Notes: generated from the letters alone by a model not told the origin. A DNA stretch of 64,000 bases from Leptospira yanagawae serovar Saopaulo str. Sao Paulo = ATCC 700523 (GCF_000332475.2 NZ_AOGX02000013.1:124001-188000), one strand, 5' to 3'. Counted from the first letter of the stretch, positions 17,364 through 27,600 are shown. Made by a program: numbers and translations.

Positions 17364-18713
17364 TTAATCTAGATCACCTACATTTTTTCCAAGTGCTTCG
17401 TTTGATGGAAGTCCATGTCGAATGAAATCCACAATGAAGTATGTGATGCCAATCGTAAAGAGGGTCGCCGCAAGTAACATTCCGTAAAAATGGAAAATGA
17501 TTTCTTTTTGTACAACAAGAAAGTCCATTCCTAATTTACGTTCAAGGTATACCTGTGTGATCCCTGCCACAGCGAGTGCACCTGTCATCCCTAACATTCC
17601 AATGTTCGAAGCCCAAAATGCTAAATATCCAGACATTCCAGTAAACAATTTTCTTCCTGTCATGTTTGGCATGGCATAAGAAATCACAGCTAACACTAAC
17701 ATAGCGTAGGCTCCCCAGAAGGCAAGGTGTCCATGCATCGCGGTGACAAGAGTTCCATGTGTCCATTGGTTGACCGCAGGCCAAGTATGAGCAAAACCAA
17801 GAAAACCCGCTCCAATAAAAGACATCATGGCACTGCCAAGTGTCCAATAGAGTGCAATTTTGTTTGGATGGTCTTTTCCTTTTTTTCGGTACATATTGAG
17901 TGCCCAAATCGCCATTCCAAGGAAGGCAAGTGGTTCTAACGCGGAAAAAATTCCACCCACCATGAGCCAATACTTCGGTGTTCCGATCCAATAGTAATGG
18001 TGTCCCGTTCCCAAAATTCCAGAAAGGAAAGTGAGACCAACGACTACATACAACCATTTTTCAATGACTTCTCTATCCACTCCCGTGAGTTTGATGAGTA
18101 AAAATGCTAAGATACCACCCATGATGAGTTCCCAAACTCCTTCTACCCAAAGGTGAACGACCCACCAACGAAAGTAGGAATCGAGAGTTTGGTTGTCGAA
18201 GTAAATCATACCGGGAAGGTACAATAGAGCAGCACATAACAGACCAAAGAAGAGAACCAGTTGTGTTGTACTTCTTTTTTTGGCTTCCCATATCGTCATA
18301 GCAATGTTAAAAAGAAAGGTTAGAACATTGACTACCACAAGGTAATCAAGAGGTCTTGGAATTTCCAAAAACTTTCTTCCTTCCCACCAATTAAAATGGA
18401 AACCGGCAATGGCGACAACTCCGACAACGACCCAAGAAATAAGTTGGATATAAGCAAGTTTGACACTGTATAATTCCCTATCAGATTCTTCCGGGATGAT
18501 GTAATACGCAGCACCCATAAATCCTGTTAATAACCAAACGACAAGTAAATTGGTATGTGTCGCACGTGCCGTGTTAAATGGGATGTAATCGTGTAATCCA
18601 TCCATTCCGATACGAGCAAAACCCATGATAAAACCATAAACGATTTGTAACGATAAGAGTAACATACAAGTTGCAAAGAACCAATATGCGACCTTTTGTG
18701 ATTGGAATCTCAT
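17364..18713 (-). CDS. norB: Nitric oxide reductase catalytic subunit NorB
   Basis: A 449-residue heme-copper-oxidase-family membrane protein with about 12 TM helices. Visible ligands are His53 and His329 (heme b), His327 (heme b3) and His187, His238 and His239 (non-heme FeB site), with the NOR-specific Glu residues in HLWVEGVWE (residues 187-195). The length fits cytochrome-c-dependent NorB rather than quinol-dependent qNor, which has an N-terminal extension. It reduces two NO to N2O with electrons from NorC. It lies nine bases downstream of norC, with a GGAG-type site before its ATG. Confidence 0.95.
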   Translation of the reverse strand: MRFQSQKVAYWFFATCMLLLSLQIVYGFIMGFARIGMDGLHDYIPFNTARATHTNLLVVWLLTGFMGAAYYIIPEESDRELYSVKLAYIQLISWVVVGVVAIAGFHFNWWEGRKFLEIPRPLDYLVVVNVLTFLFNIAMTIWEAKKRSTTQLVLFFGLLCAALLYLPGMIYFDNQTLDSYFRWWVVHLWVEGVWELIMGGILAFLLIKLTGVDREVIEKWLYVVVGLTFLSGILGTGHHYYWIGTPKYWLMVGGIFSALEPLAFLGMAIWALNMYRKKGKDHPNKIALYWTLGSAMMSFIGAGFLGFAHTWPAVNQWTHGTLVTAMHGHLAFWGAYAMLVLAVISYAMPNMTGRKLFTGMSGYLAFWASNIGMLGMTGALAVAGITQVYLERKLGMDFLVVQKEIIFHFYGMLLAATLFTIGITYFIVDFIRHGLPSNEALGKNVGDLD

Positions 18714-18722
18714 TGTTTCTCC

Positions 18723-19427
18723 TTATTTTAATGCAGAAAGGTAAGTGACGATGTCCTTTCTTTCTGTATCACTTAACGGCAACTTCGGCATATTTGTTCC
18801 CGGTTTGATTGCTTGTGGGTCGATTAACCATCGATTGAGGTAATCGGCATCAAACTTTGATCCCACATGGTCAAGTGCCGGTCCCACATTTCCACCTTTA
18901 CCACCTACTGCATGACAGGCGACACAAAGTTGTGAAAACTTTTCTGGTTGTGCCACTTTGACAACGTTTGCAGTTGTTTGCGAAGGAACAGCTGTTGCGA
19001 TCGAATCAACTGGGATATTCGGTTTTGGAGGCCAACCGTTTGCATCAATCTTTCCAACCCAATCCAAAAATGCGATGACTTGTCCTTTTTCTTCTTTGGT
19101 AAAATTGTATTTCACCATCTTTCGTTCTCCAGGGAACATGGCTTGCGGATCATCTAAGAACACATCGATCCAACTCACACCACGTCTTTCGACAACCTTT
19201 GTCAAATCAGGAGCGTAATATGCTCCTTCCCCAAGTAAGGTATGGCAACCCATACAATTGTTTTTTTCCCAAATCTCTTTCCCCTTCAGCACATCTTCAG
19301 TTAAGTTTTGCGCATTGGTACGGGCATCATTTTGTCGCACGGAATCTATTGTGAGGAACACAAAGATCGCACTGAACAAAAACGTTCCACCCAGAAAGAA
19401 TGCCCTAGCTTGCGATTTTGAAAGCAT
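18723..19427 (-). CDS. norC: Nitric oxide reductase cytochrome c subunit NorC with an extra cytochrome c domain
   Basis: A 234-residue protein with one N-terminal membrane anchor (about 10-28) and two heme-attachment sites: CMGCH at 58-62 and CVACH at 168-172. The first domain, through the GWPPKP motif near 131-136, is normal NorC. The second is a separate class I cytochrome c domain with a likely Met ligand (TNMPKLPLSD, near residue 213). Usual NorC proteins have about 150 residues and one heme, so this is a C-terminal fusion. A strong AAGGAGG site precedes the ATG. The promoter upstream has a perfect TTGAT-N4-ATCAA box. Confidence 0.92.
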   Translation of the reverse strand: MLSKSQARAFFLGGTFLFSAIFVFLTIDSVRQNDARTNAQNLTEDVLKGKEIWEKNNCMGCHTLLGEGAYYAPDLTKVVERRGVSWIDVFLDDPQAMFPGERKMVKYNFTKEEKGQVIAFLDWVGKIDANGWPPKPNIPVDSIATAVPSQTTANVVKVAQPEKFSQLCVACHAVGGKGGNVGPALDHVGSKFDADYLNRWLIDPQAIKPGTNMPKLPLSDTERKDIVTYLSALK

Positions 19428-19481
19428 CCTTACCTCCTTTTTTCCATTTTACAAATGTAAGTGCAGATTGTACAAATTGCA

Positions 19482-19495
19482 TTGATTCTAATCAA
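19482..19495 (-). promoter_or_regulatory. FNR/DNR-type operator upstream of norCBQD
   Basis: A perfect TTGAT-TCTA-ATCAA box centred at 19488.5, 61 bases upstream of the norC ATG. Placing the centre at -41.5 gives a start near 19447 and puts TACATT (minus strand, 19454-19459) at -10. It has the same consensus as the nnrS box, so the two transcription units probably form one regulon. Confidence 0.8.
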
Positions 19496-19499
19496 GTCC

Positions 19500-19766
19500 T
19501 AATTCATTTTATTGTGTTATCTTAAAATTTAAGCGGAAACAATGATATAATTGAGACTTGGAATCATTAAAATCAATTCGTGTATCGAAACACGAAGGTA
19601 CGCTGGGCATTTTGAACGATTTCCCGAAAGGGAACTTCCAAGATGTGTGGAAGAAATTTGATTTCGTAAATTCGATGTGTGAAATGATATGATTTGAATT
19701 AACAAATTAAGTGATTCCATTGTTTTGAATATTCGATTGTTTTAAATTTACTAAAAAGGAGTTCCA
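19500..19766. other. Divergent norC/norE intergenic region with two small hairpins
   Basis: This 339-bp gap (19428-19766) contains no convincing gene. Beyond the norC operator it holds two perfect short hairpins about 40 bases apart: CGTGT-N6-ACACG near 19577-19592, and TTCCC-GAAA-GGGAA near 19620-19634, which has a GNRA tetraloop. A TTGAT half-site lies near 19658 without a matching second half. The norE start is preceded by AAAAAGGAG. Confidence 0.4.
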
Positions 19767-20339
19767 ATGAACACAACCAACCAAAAAGAGGAAGATGCGA
19801 TATGGTACCCACCAGGAGGAATTCTCATCTGGCTCATTGTATTTGTAGAAGTGATCACATTTTGTATGGGGATTGGTTCCTTGGTGTATGATAAAACCCA
19901 AAATCCATCGGGATTTTTATCCATGCAAAATCAATTGAACAGAAGTTTTGCGTTTTGGAATACCATCTTCCTTCTCACAAGTGGTTTTTTCCTAGCAATG
20001 AGTGTTTATGCCAAAGAAATTCAAAAAGAATCTATGTATCTCTATGGATTATTGTTTTCCATGTTTTTTGGCATGGGGTTTTTGCTACTTAAGCTTTTGG
20101 AATTTTACGATAAATGGACGTTAGGTTTTACTTTAGACGAAAGTGTTTTTTTTAGTTACTATTGGTTGTTAACAGGATTTCACTACTTACATGTGGCAGT
20201 TGGCCTTATCATCCTTTTCATTGTATTTTTGAATCGGAAGACCATCGAACTCGTGAATTTGGAAGCTGGTGCGATTTTTTGGCATATGTGTGATTTGATC
20301 TGGCTGATTTTGTATCCAGCTTTGTATTTGATCCAATAA
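19767..20339 (+). CDS. norE: NorE-like cytochrome c oxidase subunit III family protein
   Basis: A 190-residue protein with five hydrophobic segments and the subunit-III signature FHYLHVAVGL followed by a conserved HMCDLIWL segment. It is short, like NorE proteins found beside nor genes, and unlike the longer subunit III of respiratory oxidases. No oxidase subunit I or II gene is nearby, which supports a NOR accessory role. It has a clear AAGGAG ribosome-binding site and is followed 9 bases later by a small NorF-like gene. Confidence 0.8.
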   Translation: MNTTNQKEEDAIWYPPGGILIWLIVFVEVITFCMGIGSLVYDKTQNPSGFLSMQNQLNRSFAFWNTIFLLTSGFFLAMSVYAKEIQKESMYLYGLLFSMFFGMGFLLLKLLEFYDKWTLGFTLDESVFFSYYWLLTGFHYLHVAVGLIILFIVFLNRKTIELVNLEAGAIFWHMCDLIWLILYPALYLIQ

Positions 20340-20348
20340 GGAGGATTT

Positions 20349-20579
20349 ATGTTACGAATTGTTTTGACTTATCTCATTTTACTTCTCATCGTTTATCTTT
20401 CGTTTTACGGACTTGGTTCCTTTGTACCAGGAAATTGGAACTTGATACTTATGAGTGCTCTCAAATTCCTATTCATTTCTTATGTGTTTATGAATTTAAT
20501 GCGCGCCCATTTTTTTTGGAAATTGATTTTCTCAAGTTTAATCTTTGTGTATTCGTTTGGGATTTGGTATTTTACTTAA
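20349..20579 (+). CDS. NorF-like small membrane protein (cytochrome oxidase subunit IV family)
   Basis: A 76-residue protein with three hydrophobic segments and a central FISYVFMNLMRAHFFW segment of the type seen in subunit IV/NorF proteins. An AAGGAGG site lies just before its ATG, in the norE tail. The end overlaps the end of the convergent mtnC gene by four bases. The role is inferred from position beside norE. Confidence 0.7.
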   Translation: MLRIVLTYLILLLIVYLSFYGLGSFVPGNWNLILMSALKFLFISYVFMNLMRAHFFWKLIFSSLIFVYSFGIWYFT

Positions 20580-21319
20580 AAATGTTCCCAAACCGGGAAT
20601 GGATGTGGTTTTTGGGCCAGGTTTCCTGGTCGATTTAAAATCACCACATCCATACCTGTGGCATTTGCAGCTTCCGCTTCCTCGACAATGTCCGTAAAAA
20701 AACGAATTTCACTTGGAGATACAGCAAGTGTACTTGCGATCCTTTCATAACTTGTTTTTTCCCTTTTCCCACCCACTGCTGTATCAAAGTACATAGTGAA
20801 ATACTGCCGTAAATCACCTAACATCGAATATTGGTAAATCAAATGTTGTGCCTCAACGGAGCCTGAAGAGTAAACATGATTTTGGATTCCAGATTGAATT
20901 GCGTCTTTTAAAAACTTGGGGACATCATCAAATACTGTACTTTTGATTTCACCCGATTCATATCCTTCTTTCCAAATTTTCCCTTGGATCTCTTTCAGCG
21001 GACCAAATTTACGATCTTTTTCAATCAGATATTCAAAATACACTGAAACCATGTCTTTTGAAAGAGTATTGGGAACTTCATTCACAATCAGGCCCGATGG
21101 TACATTTTTAATTCTGAATTTTTCTATGAATAAGGGATCGCCGGAAGAAGTATCCTTTTGGAATTCTGTTTGGACTTCTTTCCACTGAAGTTCCGTTAGT
21201 TGGTATTCTTTTAAAAAACGATGGATGTTTTTTGTAGCGTAAGGAAAAAGGATTTCGTGGACAAAGGCAATTGGTGCCGTTGTCCCTTCAATATCGAGTA
21301 AGTTATGTTTGATTTGCAT
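20576..21319 (-). CDS. mtnC: Enolase-phosphatase E1 (methionine salvage)
   Basis: A 247-residue HAD-superfamily enzyme. The N-terminal LLDIEGTTAPIAFVHEILFPY region carries the nucleophile Asp9 and is diagnostic of MtnC. A VYSSGSVEAQ segment supplies the second HAD motif, and FFTDIVEEAEAA the metal-binding motif. It converts 2,3-diketo-5-methylthiopentyl-1-phosphate to the acireductone in the methylthioadenosine salvage pathway. Other salvage genes are not adjacent. metK lies about 10 kb away in a separate transcription unit. Confidence 0.93.
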   Translation of the reverse strand: MQIKHNLLDIEGTTAPIAFVHEILFPYATKNIHRFLKEYQLTELQWKEVQTEFQKDTSSGDPLFIEKFRIKNVPSGLIVNEVPNTLSKDMVSVYFEYLIEKDRKFGPLKEIQGKIWKEGYESGEIKSTVFDDVPKFLKDAIQSGIQNHVYSSGSVEAQHLIYQYSMLGDLRQYFTMYFDTAVGGKREKTSYERIASTLAVSPSEIRFFTDIVEEAEAANATGMDVVILNRPGNLAQKPHPFPVWEHF

Positions 21320-21365
21320 GAGTGTATTTCTATTTCAATGAAAAGATGGAATTCAAAATCGAAAA

Positions 21366-22724
21366 CTAGGAAACATTTTGTTTCATCATCAAATGCATAT
21401 TTGCTTCATCTTTTTCATAATTAAACAATACCAAAAACCATGCCAAAGCACATGGGATCCAGAACAGTATGGAGATAGATAGGGCAAGGCCACGATCAGG
21501 AGTGAGCCCGAGAATGACAGCTGACATCACAGGACCAAGCCCTTTCCCTAAATCATCTGTTAGGTTGTATATAGAAAAGATAGCACTTCTCGACTTCGGT
21601 TCATTTACATTGAGTAACACTGCCCGAACATTAGGTCCTGTTACAGAAATCATAATCCCTGTTAAGATATTTAATGCGATAAAAAGACCCATATGGGGAA
21701 CAATATCAAATGCATATAATAATAGGATTGCGGGGAAAACTCCAAAAAAAGTTGTACCCATACAAAGTAGAGGTTGGTAAGTTTTTTTAATATTGTATAA
21801 GAATTGGCCGAGTACACCACCAAAGAAAGTTCCAATAAATATTCCAATTGCAGCAAACGTAATCATACCAGCGGAAACTTCTTTTGTTAAGTGGTAAGTA
21901 TGTTCGTAATAATCGGCCAAATAAACAAAGAAAACACCCCAAGGTATACAACCTGGTAAACCTTGCAGGAATGCTCCTAAATTTGTTTTATTTTCAAATA
22001 AAAGTTTGAAGTCTTTGAATGTGATTTTGTGAGATAGTTCGTCCACTCCAACTTCTTCTGCTCCACCTCGTTTTGGTTCCTTACAAAAAAACAAATAGAT
22101 AGCGACAAAGAAAAATGATGGAACAGACATATAAATAAAAGATGTCCTCCATCCGTTGATTGGATCTGCACCACCCAGGATTCCACCTAACAATTGACCT
22201 ACTCCAACTCCAAGACCCATTGCAAGTGATACATAACCTGTTGCAATCGCTCTTGATTGACTTGAAAAATAATCTCCAATCAAACTAAATAATAAAGGGA
22301 ATATCCCACCCAAACCAAATCCACATAGAGTTCTTAATATTAAAAACTGATCGTAATTTTGAGCATATGCCGTTAAAAAACAAGGAATTTCACCCAAAAG
22401 CACAGTAGCAACTAACAAATGTTTACGGGAAAAAGCTTGAGATAAGTATCCCATTGAGAGGGAAACAAGTCCACCAAGGATAAAAAACAAAACAGGAATG
22501 ATTCCACCAAACTTCCAATCTACTTCATTGGGATCAGTGATTCCTAATGAAGCTCCAATATTTTTCATATTGGGAGCAATTAGGTTTTGGTCACCAAACA
22601 AAAAGAAGGCCATACCCATGATCATCCAGAAGGCCAAAATCCCTCTAGCACCATGATTCACAAGTTCAGCAAGACCAAAAAACCGAAGGTAAGTGGTTTC
22701 TAGTTTTGATTTTTTTTGGTTCAT
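21366..22724 (-). CDS. MFS transporter (Spinster-like)
   Basis: A major-facilitator transporter of about 452 residues with 12 hydrophobic segments, an early FGDQNLIAPNM segment and the loop 2-3 region reading SLSMGYLSQAFSRK. The frame stays open upstream of this start, but ATG 22722-22724 is preferred: it has an AAGGAAA site and overlaps the upstream stop as ATGA. The substrate is not known. Coupling to the membrane-anchored secreted protein upstream suggests the two act together. Confidence 0.85.
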   Translation of the reverse strand: MNQKKSKLETTYLRFFGLAELVNHGARGILAFWMIMGMAFFLFGDQNLIAPNMKNIGASLGITDPNEVDWKFGGIIPVLFFILGGLVSLSMGYLSQAFSRKHLLVATVLLGEIPCFLTAYAQNYDQFLILRTLCGFGLGGIFPLLFSLIGDYFSSQSRAIATGYVSLAMGLGVGVGQLLGGILGGADPINGWRTSFIYMSVPSFFFVAIYLFFCKEPKRGGAEEVGVDELSHKITFKDFKLLFENKTNLGAFLQGLPGCIPWGVFFVYLADYYEHTYHLTKEVSAGMITFAAIGIFIGTFFGGVLGQFLYNIKKTYQPLLCMGTTFFGVFPAILLLYAFDIVPHMGLFIALNILTGIMISVTGPNVRAVLLNVNEPKSRSAIFSIYNLTDDLGKGLGPVMSAVILGLTPDRGLALSISILFWIPCALAWFLVLFNYEKDEANMHLMMKQNVS

Positions 22725-23773
22725 AAATTGTTTTTCCTTTCTGTTTGTTTGCGATATACAAATATAAAAGAGAGTGTGAAAAGGAGTCCTAAAAATCCTA
22801 TTACAGCAAACACTGATAGATCCCAACTTGTTAAAATCGATCCATTCCAAATTTCAGGATTCGGAGAATTGGCCATCGTAGGAAGTGCCTTCCCTCCTTT
22901 AAATTGAAACTCAACCAAAGTTCCAAATTCAAGAGCGTTTAAAACATAAGCACTAAGGCCTTTCGGAACATCTTTTTCGAGTTTCACAACAGGAGTTTTT
23001 TCGTTTGTGATTACTTCCATATCTTGTGGTTTCACAAAAATTGGATATTTGCCATTTTCCGACTCAATTAACATTCGTTCGCTGAAACGATCTTCAGAAT
23101 TCGGAATCAAATATGATACTTGCAATTCAGAACTTCCTGGTAAAACTGCTCGATCAAGTATCCTACCACCATTTGGTCCTTCAGGGACTCCTAATGGGAT
23201 TGCCATTTTACTCCCAGGTTGTTGGAGTTGTGCCATAATTTCCGTTGCCTCTTTTGCCACGGAATACTCTAAAGCACCTGCCTTCGGATCAAAGGATTTA
23301 GGAGGATTGCTTACATTATCAATTAAAAATAATTTAAAAACTCGAAGACCTTTTTTTTCTCGCATAACTTGCATTAAACTCTTAATGACAATTTGTTTAC
23401 GATTAGCACCTGCATCATAAACAGTCACTTCTTGAGGAGAAGTACGAAACTGTGTGGTTGGCGGGATCATTTTATTATAATTTACGCCTTGGTATTGGAT
23501 TTGCAAAAGAATGGGTGCTCCTTCTGGTAAATCCATCTCCGGAAATCTAAATTTTCCATTTTGGGGGCCTATTTCCGAAATAGGGACCATTGCGCCTTGT
23601 AATGCCAACATCCGAATGGAGTCTGCTTTCCCCAGACCTTTTGTCGTACCATTTTGAATGGTTCCAAAGATGGAAATTTTTTCCGCATAACTTGCGCTTG
23701 AGAGAAGGAAAAGGGCCGAAAGGAGAAAACGATATCTAAAAAACATTTTGATACTTTTTCTCGTTCTCTTCAT
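22721..23773 (-). CDS. Exported protein with C-terminal membrane anchor, unknown function
   Basis: A 350-residue protein with an N-terminal signal peptide ending near SASYAEK (about residue 30), a long extracytoplasmic beta-rich region, and one TM helix near the C-terminus (about 318-340) followed by a basic RKQTERK tail. I do not recognise a catalytic motif. Its beginning resembles carboxypeptidase-regulatory-like folds (IFGTIQNGTTKGL). It overlaps the MFS transporter start by four bases, so the pair is co-translated. An internal ATG at 23746 is an alternative start. Confidence 0.7.
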   Translation of the reverse strand: MKRTRKSIKMFFRYRFLLSALFLLSSASYAEKISIFGTIQNGTTKGLGKADSIRMLALQGAMVPISEIGPQNGKFRFPEMDLPEGAPILLQIQYQGVNYNKMIPPTTQFRTSPQEVTVYDAGANRKQIVIKSLMQVMREKKGLRVFKLFLIDNVSNPPKSFDPKAGALEYSVAKEATEIMAQLQQPGSKMAIPLGVPEGPNGGRILDRAVLPGSSELQVSYLIPNSEDRFSERMLIESENGKYPIFVKPQDMEVITNEKTPVVKLEKDVPKGLSAYVLNALEFGTLVEFQFKGGKALPTMANSPNPEIWNGSILTSWDLSVFAVIGFLGLLFTLSFIFVYRKQTERKNNL

Positions 23774-23872
23774 TCCAATCCAAGTGAAAAAACGAAAGTT
23801 TTTAAAAATTTAGAGGCGACAAGACAGGGTACTGGACATAATGCTTTAGATAGGAAAGGAAAACCTGGCTAC

Positions 23873-24682
23873 ATGAAGCAATTGAGCGAAATCGTTCACA
23901 ATTCCTCAAAAGACGAAAGGGATATACTACTCGAATACCAAAATATCGATGTTTCCAAATTGGAGACCTTAAATGTTTTGGGAATTCCAATTGATAACGT
24001 CACCACCGATGAAGCGATTGCCAAACTCTTTCGCGTGCTTGAGAAAAAAGAAGGCATGCACCATGTTTTGTTTTTAGATCCCATCAAACTGATGAGGATG
24101 CGTCCTAAAAAAACCCTTCATCGCATTGCAGAAAAAGCGGGTACCATTTTAGTGGAAGGTGCGGGGATCGGTTGGATGACAAAAGGCCGTTTGAAAGAAC
24201 GTGTGACTCCTATTGCCGTAATGATGGATCTCATCCGTCTTGCAGAACTCAAAGGATTCACAGCGTTTATCTTTGGTGCAAAAGACGAAATCGTAGAACG
24301 TATTTATTTTAATCTCACAAGACATTTCCCAAAAGTTCGAATCGTTGGAAGGCACGCTGGTCATCTAGACCGACAACGTGAAATGCGAGTCAAAGAAGCC
24401 ATTCGGAAAACTGGACCAGACATTATATTTCTTGCGATGGACTTTCCGGAACAAGAAATTTGGATCGAAAACAATACTGGTTATTTCGGTAAAGCTGTAG
24501 TGATCGGTGTAGGTGGCGCCTTAGACATGTTATCTGGTGCGGACAAAAAAGCTCCGGAATGGTTTAAAGAACGAGGACTCATTTGGTTGTGGAGGATCAT
24601 CGCAAGGCCGTATCGAATCCGACGTATGTGGGAAACGTTTTACTTTTTCTTACTTGGCATTCGCGAAAGATTTCGCAAATAA
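23873..24682 (+). CDS. WecG/TagA/CpsF family glycosyltransferase
   Basis: A 269-residue GT26-family enzyme. Family features are the GIPIDNVTTDEA start, the VEGAGIGWMTK segment, the FIFGAKDEIVER segment and the closing VGVGGALDMLSGADKKAPEWFKERGLIWLWR block. Such enzymes transfer N-acetylmannosaminuronate, N-acetylmannosamine or similar sugars to lipid-linked intermediates at the inner membrane. The conserved basic C-terminus (about 230-265) probably mediates membrane contact. A GCGAAA/TTTCGC hairpin overlaps its last codons, and the gene is convergent with the TPR gene. Confidence 0.88.
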   Translation: MKQLSEIVHNSSKDERDILLEYQNIDVSKLETLNVLGIPIDNVTTDEAIAKLFRVLEKKEGMHHVLFLDPIKLMRMRPKKTLHRIAEKAGTILVEGAGIGWMTKGRLKERVTPIAVMMDLIRLAELKGFTAFIFGAKDEIVERIYFNLTRHFPKVRIVGRHAGHLDRQREMRVKEAIRKTGPDIIFLAMDFPEQEIWIENNTGYFGKAVVIGVGGALDMLSGADKKAPEWFKERGLIWLWRIIARPYRIRRMWETFYFFLLGIRERFRK

Positions 24683-24688
24683 ACAATT

Positions 24689-27600
24689 TTACTTTTTGAT
24701 TTGCGCCAACCTGTCAAGTGTTGGTGCGAGCCAATCCTCAAGCAAAGGTTCCCTATCAAGTTTCGCACGAGCAAAGACCAAATCTTTGTTAGAGTTTGCA
24801 ATCTCACTGACTGATCCAATTTTTCGTGCAGTTTCCATTGCTTTCCAATAGTATTTTAATGCATTAATCGTATCTTGTTTTTTCTCATAAACGGCACCAA
24901 TGTTATTATAAAGCGCGGTTAGAGTTTCATATACTTCTCTATGATCCGAGTTTTCAGTGTCAATTCGACCCAAACTTTGTTCTTTAAGTTCAAAATCATC
25001 CTTTAACTTGAGATAGTTGCCAAGCGCTGCATTGTATTGTCTTGTGTAATAGAATGCATTCCCCTTACCAAATAACAAGGTAGGATTGTTATAAATATCT
25101 TCTTCTGGTAACTCTGCCCAAAAATCTAAACTTTGTGCAAAATCTCCGTGGTTGTAATCAATCCATCCTAAATAATAATAACACTCTCTTACAATTTTTG
25201 GATCCTTTGTGATGTCACGGTCAAGGGCAGCAAGGAAAGATTCACGAGCCATAAATAGGCCATTACGCCTTTCCTTTTCTTCATAGGAAAGGGTTCCAAT
25301 ACTACGTTCTGGATAGATTTTTTTGCCAGGGAACTCTCGTATATTGTCTGTTTTGTTGATACCTGCTGCTTCCAAAAATTGGATTTTACCTAGGTTAAAG
25401 GAAATCCTTCCTGGGCTTCCTTCGAGTAAGGTTTCATCCTCATCTCTTTCACCCAATCGATCCCTGTAGTTTTGGTAACGATCATCAGACTCTCGTAACA
25501 ATTTTACTGCTTCATCATAATTTTCTGTTTGGATGTAATACTCTGCCATGAGTAAAACTGCTAGATAATGTCTGATGTCGTAAGTGGATGCAAGTTCTAA
25601 TTGTTTTAATGCACGAGCCGCTTCTTCCTTTTTAAAGTAAAAACGTGCTCTTTGGTAATAACCTTCTGCAAACTTTGATCCACCATCTTTACCATAAGCA
25701 ATATTCAAAAGGTATTCTACGTTATCATCAATCTCCATACCTGTGACTTGGTCTTCTGGGTTGATATTATATTTGATTCGTACTTCTTCCGAATCCAAAT
25801 CAATATAGAAAGATGCAAGTTTTGCCAAAACAAAAAGTGAAAGTTCATCTTCAATGTTTAATGCATTACGAACTTGTCTATGATGGTTTAAGACATACTG
25901 TGGGTTTTTGTCACGTTTCCACATCTCAATATAAGTAGATAAGATTCCACCATGGCCAATTGGATTTTTTGGATACTTTTCAATGATATCATTGTAGTAT
26001 TTAACAGCTGTTCCAAACTCTTGTTTGTTGTAGAAAATTTTTGCAATGCCTGCAATTGCATCTACATTATCAGGGTCTCCCCCATCCGTAAAAACGCGTT
26101 TGAAATATTCAATAGCCAGGTGATCGTTTTTGTATTTTTTGCGATTGCTACCAGGAGGAACTTCGATAAAATCTTTTCTATGGAACGAATGAAAAGTACC
26201 TAGTGCAATGTATGTATCAATGTCATGTACATTGTATTTGAGACGAGATGCAATGTAAGCTCCCGCTTTTAATACCTTTCTAGGTACTTTGTCTTGGGAT
26301 GTTAAATAAAATGCCAATTCAGGAAGTGGACGACGCCCTGCAGTTTCCACACCTGCGTCATTCCATTCTGTTTTTTTCGCAAAACTAATGTTTGGTACTT
26401 CTTTGCGGTTTTCCCAAGCACGTTTGTGTTCTTTGTCTTCTGCTTCGTAACCAAAATCTGGTTCAACTTTTCCGAAACATTTTTCAAAGGCACGTTCGTA
26501 GAGTCCGGCTTTGGTATAAGCCATACAATATTTATTGAGAAATTCTAAGTTGTGTGGGAATATTTCTTCCCCTTTGATGAAATAATTTTCTGCATCAGCA
26601 AGTAATTTTTTCTTTTCTAACGCATCCGTTTCATAACTAAATTCTTCTATTTTTTCAAGGCCGAGAGCATATTGAGCTTTGGCTCGGTATGGAACAATCA
26701 CATACTTCCATAAAGTCACAATTCCAAATACCAAAAAGATAGCGGCTGCAGAAGATAATATAGTCCTTCTGATTAACTCCCGTTTACGAGCTGCCCCTTC
26801 TTTGGTGTAAGCATCTTTACTGGCAATGATGGGAACACCATCTGCAGCAAACTTTCCACTAGAATCACTGAGTTCTACTCTTTCGCCGAGTAGTCCACTT
26901 AAGAAACTAGCAATGTCTTCTGGTTTTTGTTGGGCCTTGATGAGCTCAATGATTTCTTTTTGGTTCCGAACCGGAATCCTTTGGTTAACAATCGTATCAA
27001 TGATTGTCCTTCGTAATTTGGGAGGGTAACGAAGTAATTCAGATTGGATGACAGCGAGCTCTTCATCAGTTAAATTTGCTTCCAAAGATTCATCTGGTTC
27101 ATCTTCTTTGCCAAGAGACATGAGGTCTTCTTCAAACCCACCAGGACCTTCATCGTTCCCACCAAAGTCGTCCATGGAAGAAACTGGCATATCATCAATA
27201 GAAGGTGCTAAGTCATCAAAAGATGGTGCTGCGAGATCATCGTCCAAACTTGGTGGTTCCATCCCCACACCAAGATCGCCAAACGGATCATCAAATCCAC
27301 CACCGATGTCAGCAGGTTCTGACTCTCTCGATGATTGTGCTGGTGAATCCATATTTCCAAATGGATCATCACCAAAACCAGAATCACCAGAACTTGGTGT
27401 AGATGATCCCATATCAGCAAAAGGATCATCGCCAAACGAAGATTCGCTGGATGAAGAAGGTGTGGAAAGATCTCCAAAGGGATCATCACCACTAACACTA
27501 GAGGAAGGAGTGTCTAAACTTGCAAACGGGTCTTCCCCAAATCCGGCACCAGGATCAGAATCTGAGGGAGTGGATCCCATATCAGCAAAGGGATCATCTC

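Noticed and set aside
19650..19680. Possible third FNR-type box ahead of norE
   Set aside because: Only the first TTGAT half matches; the second half reads TAAAT.
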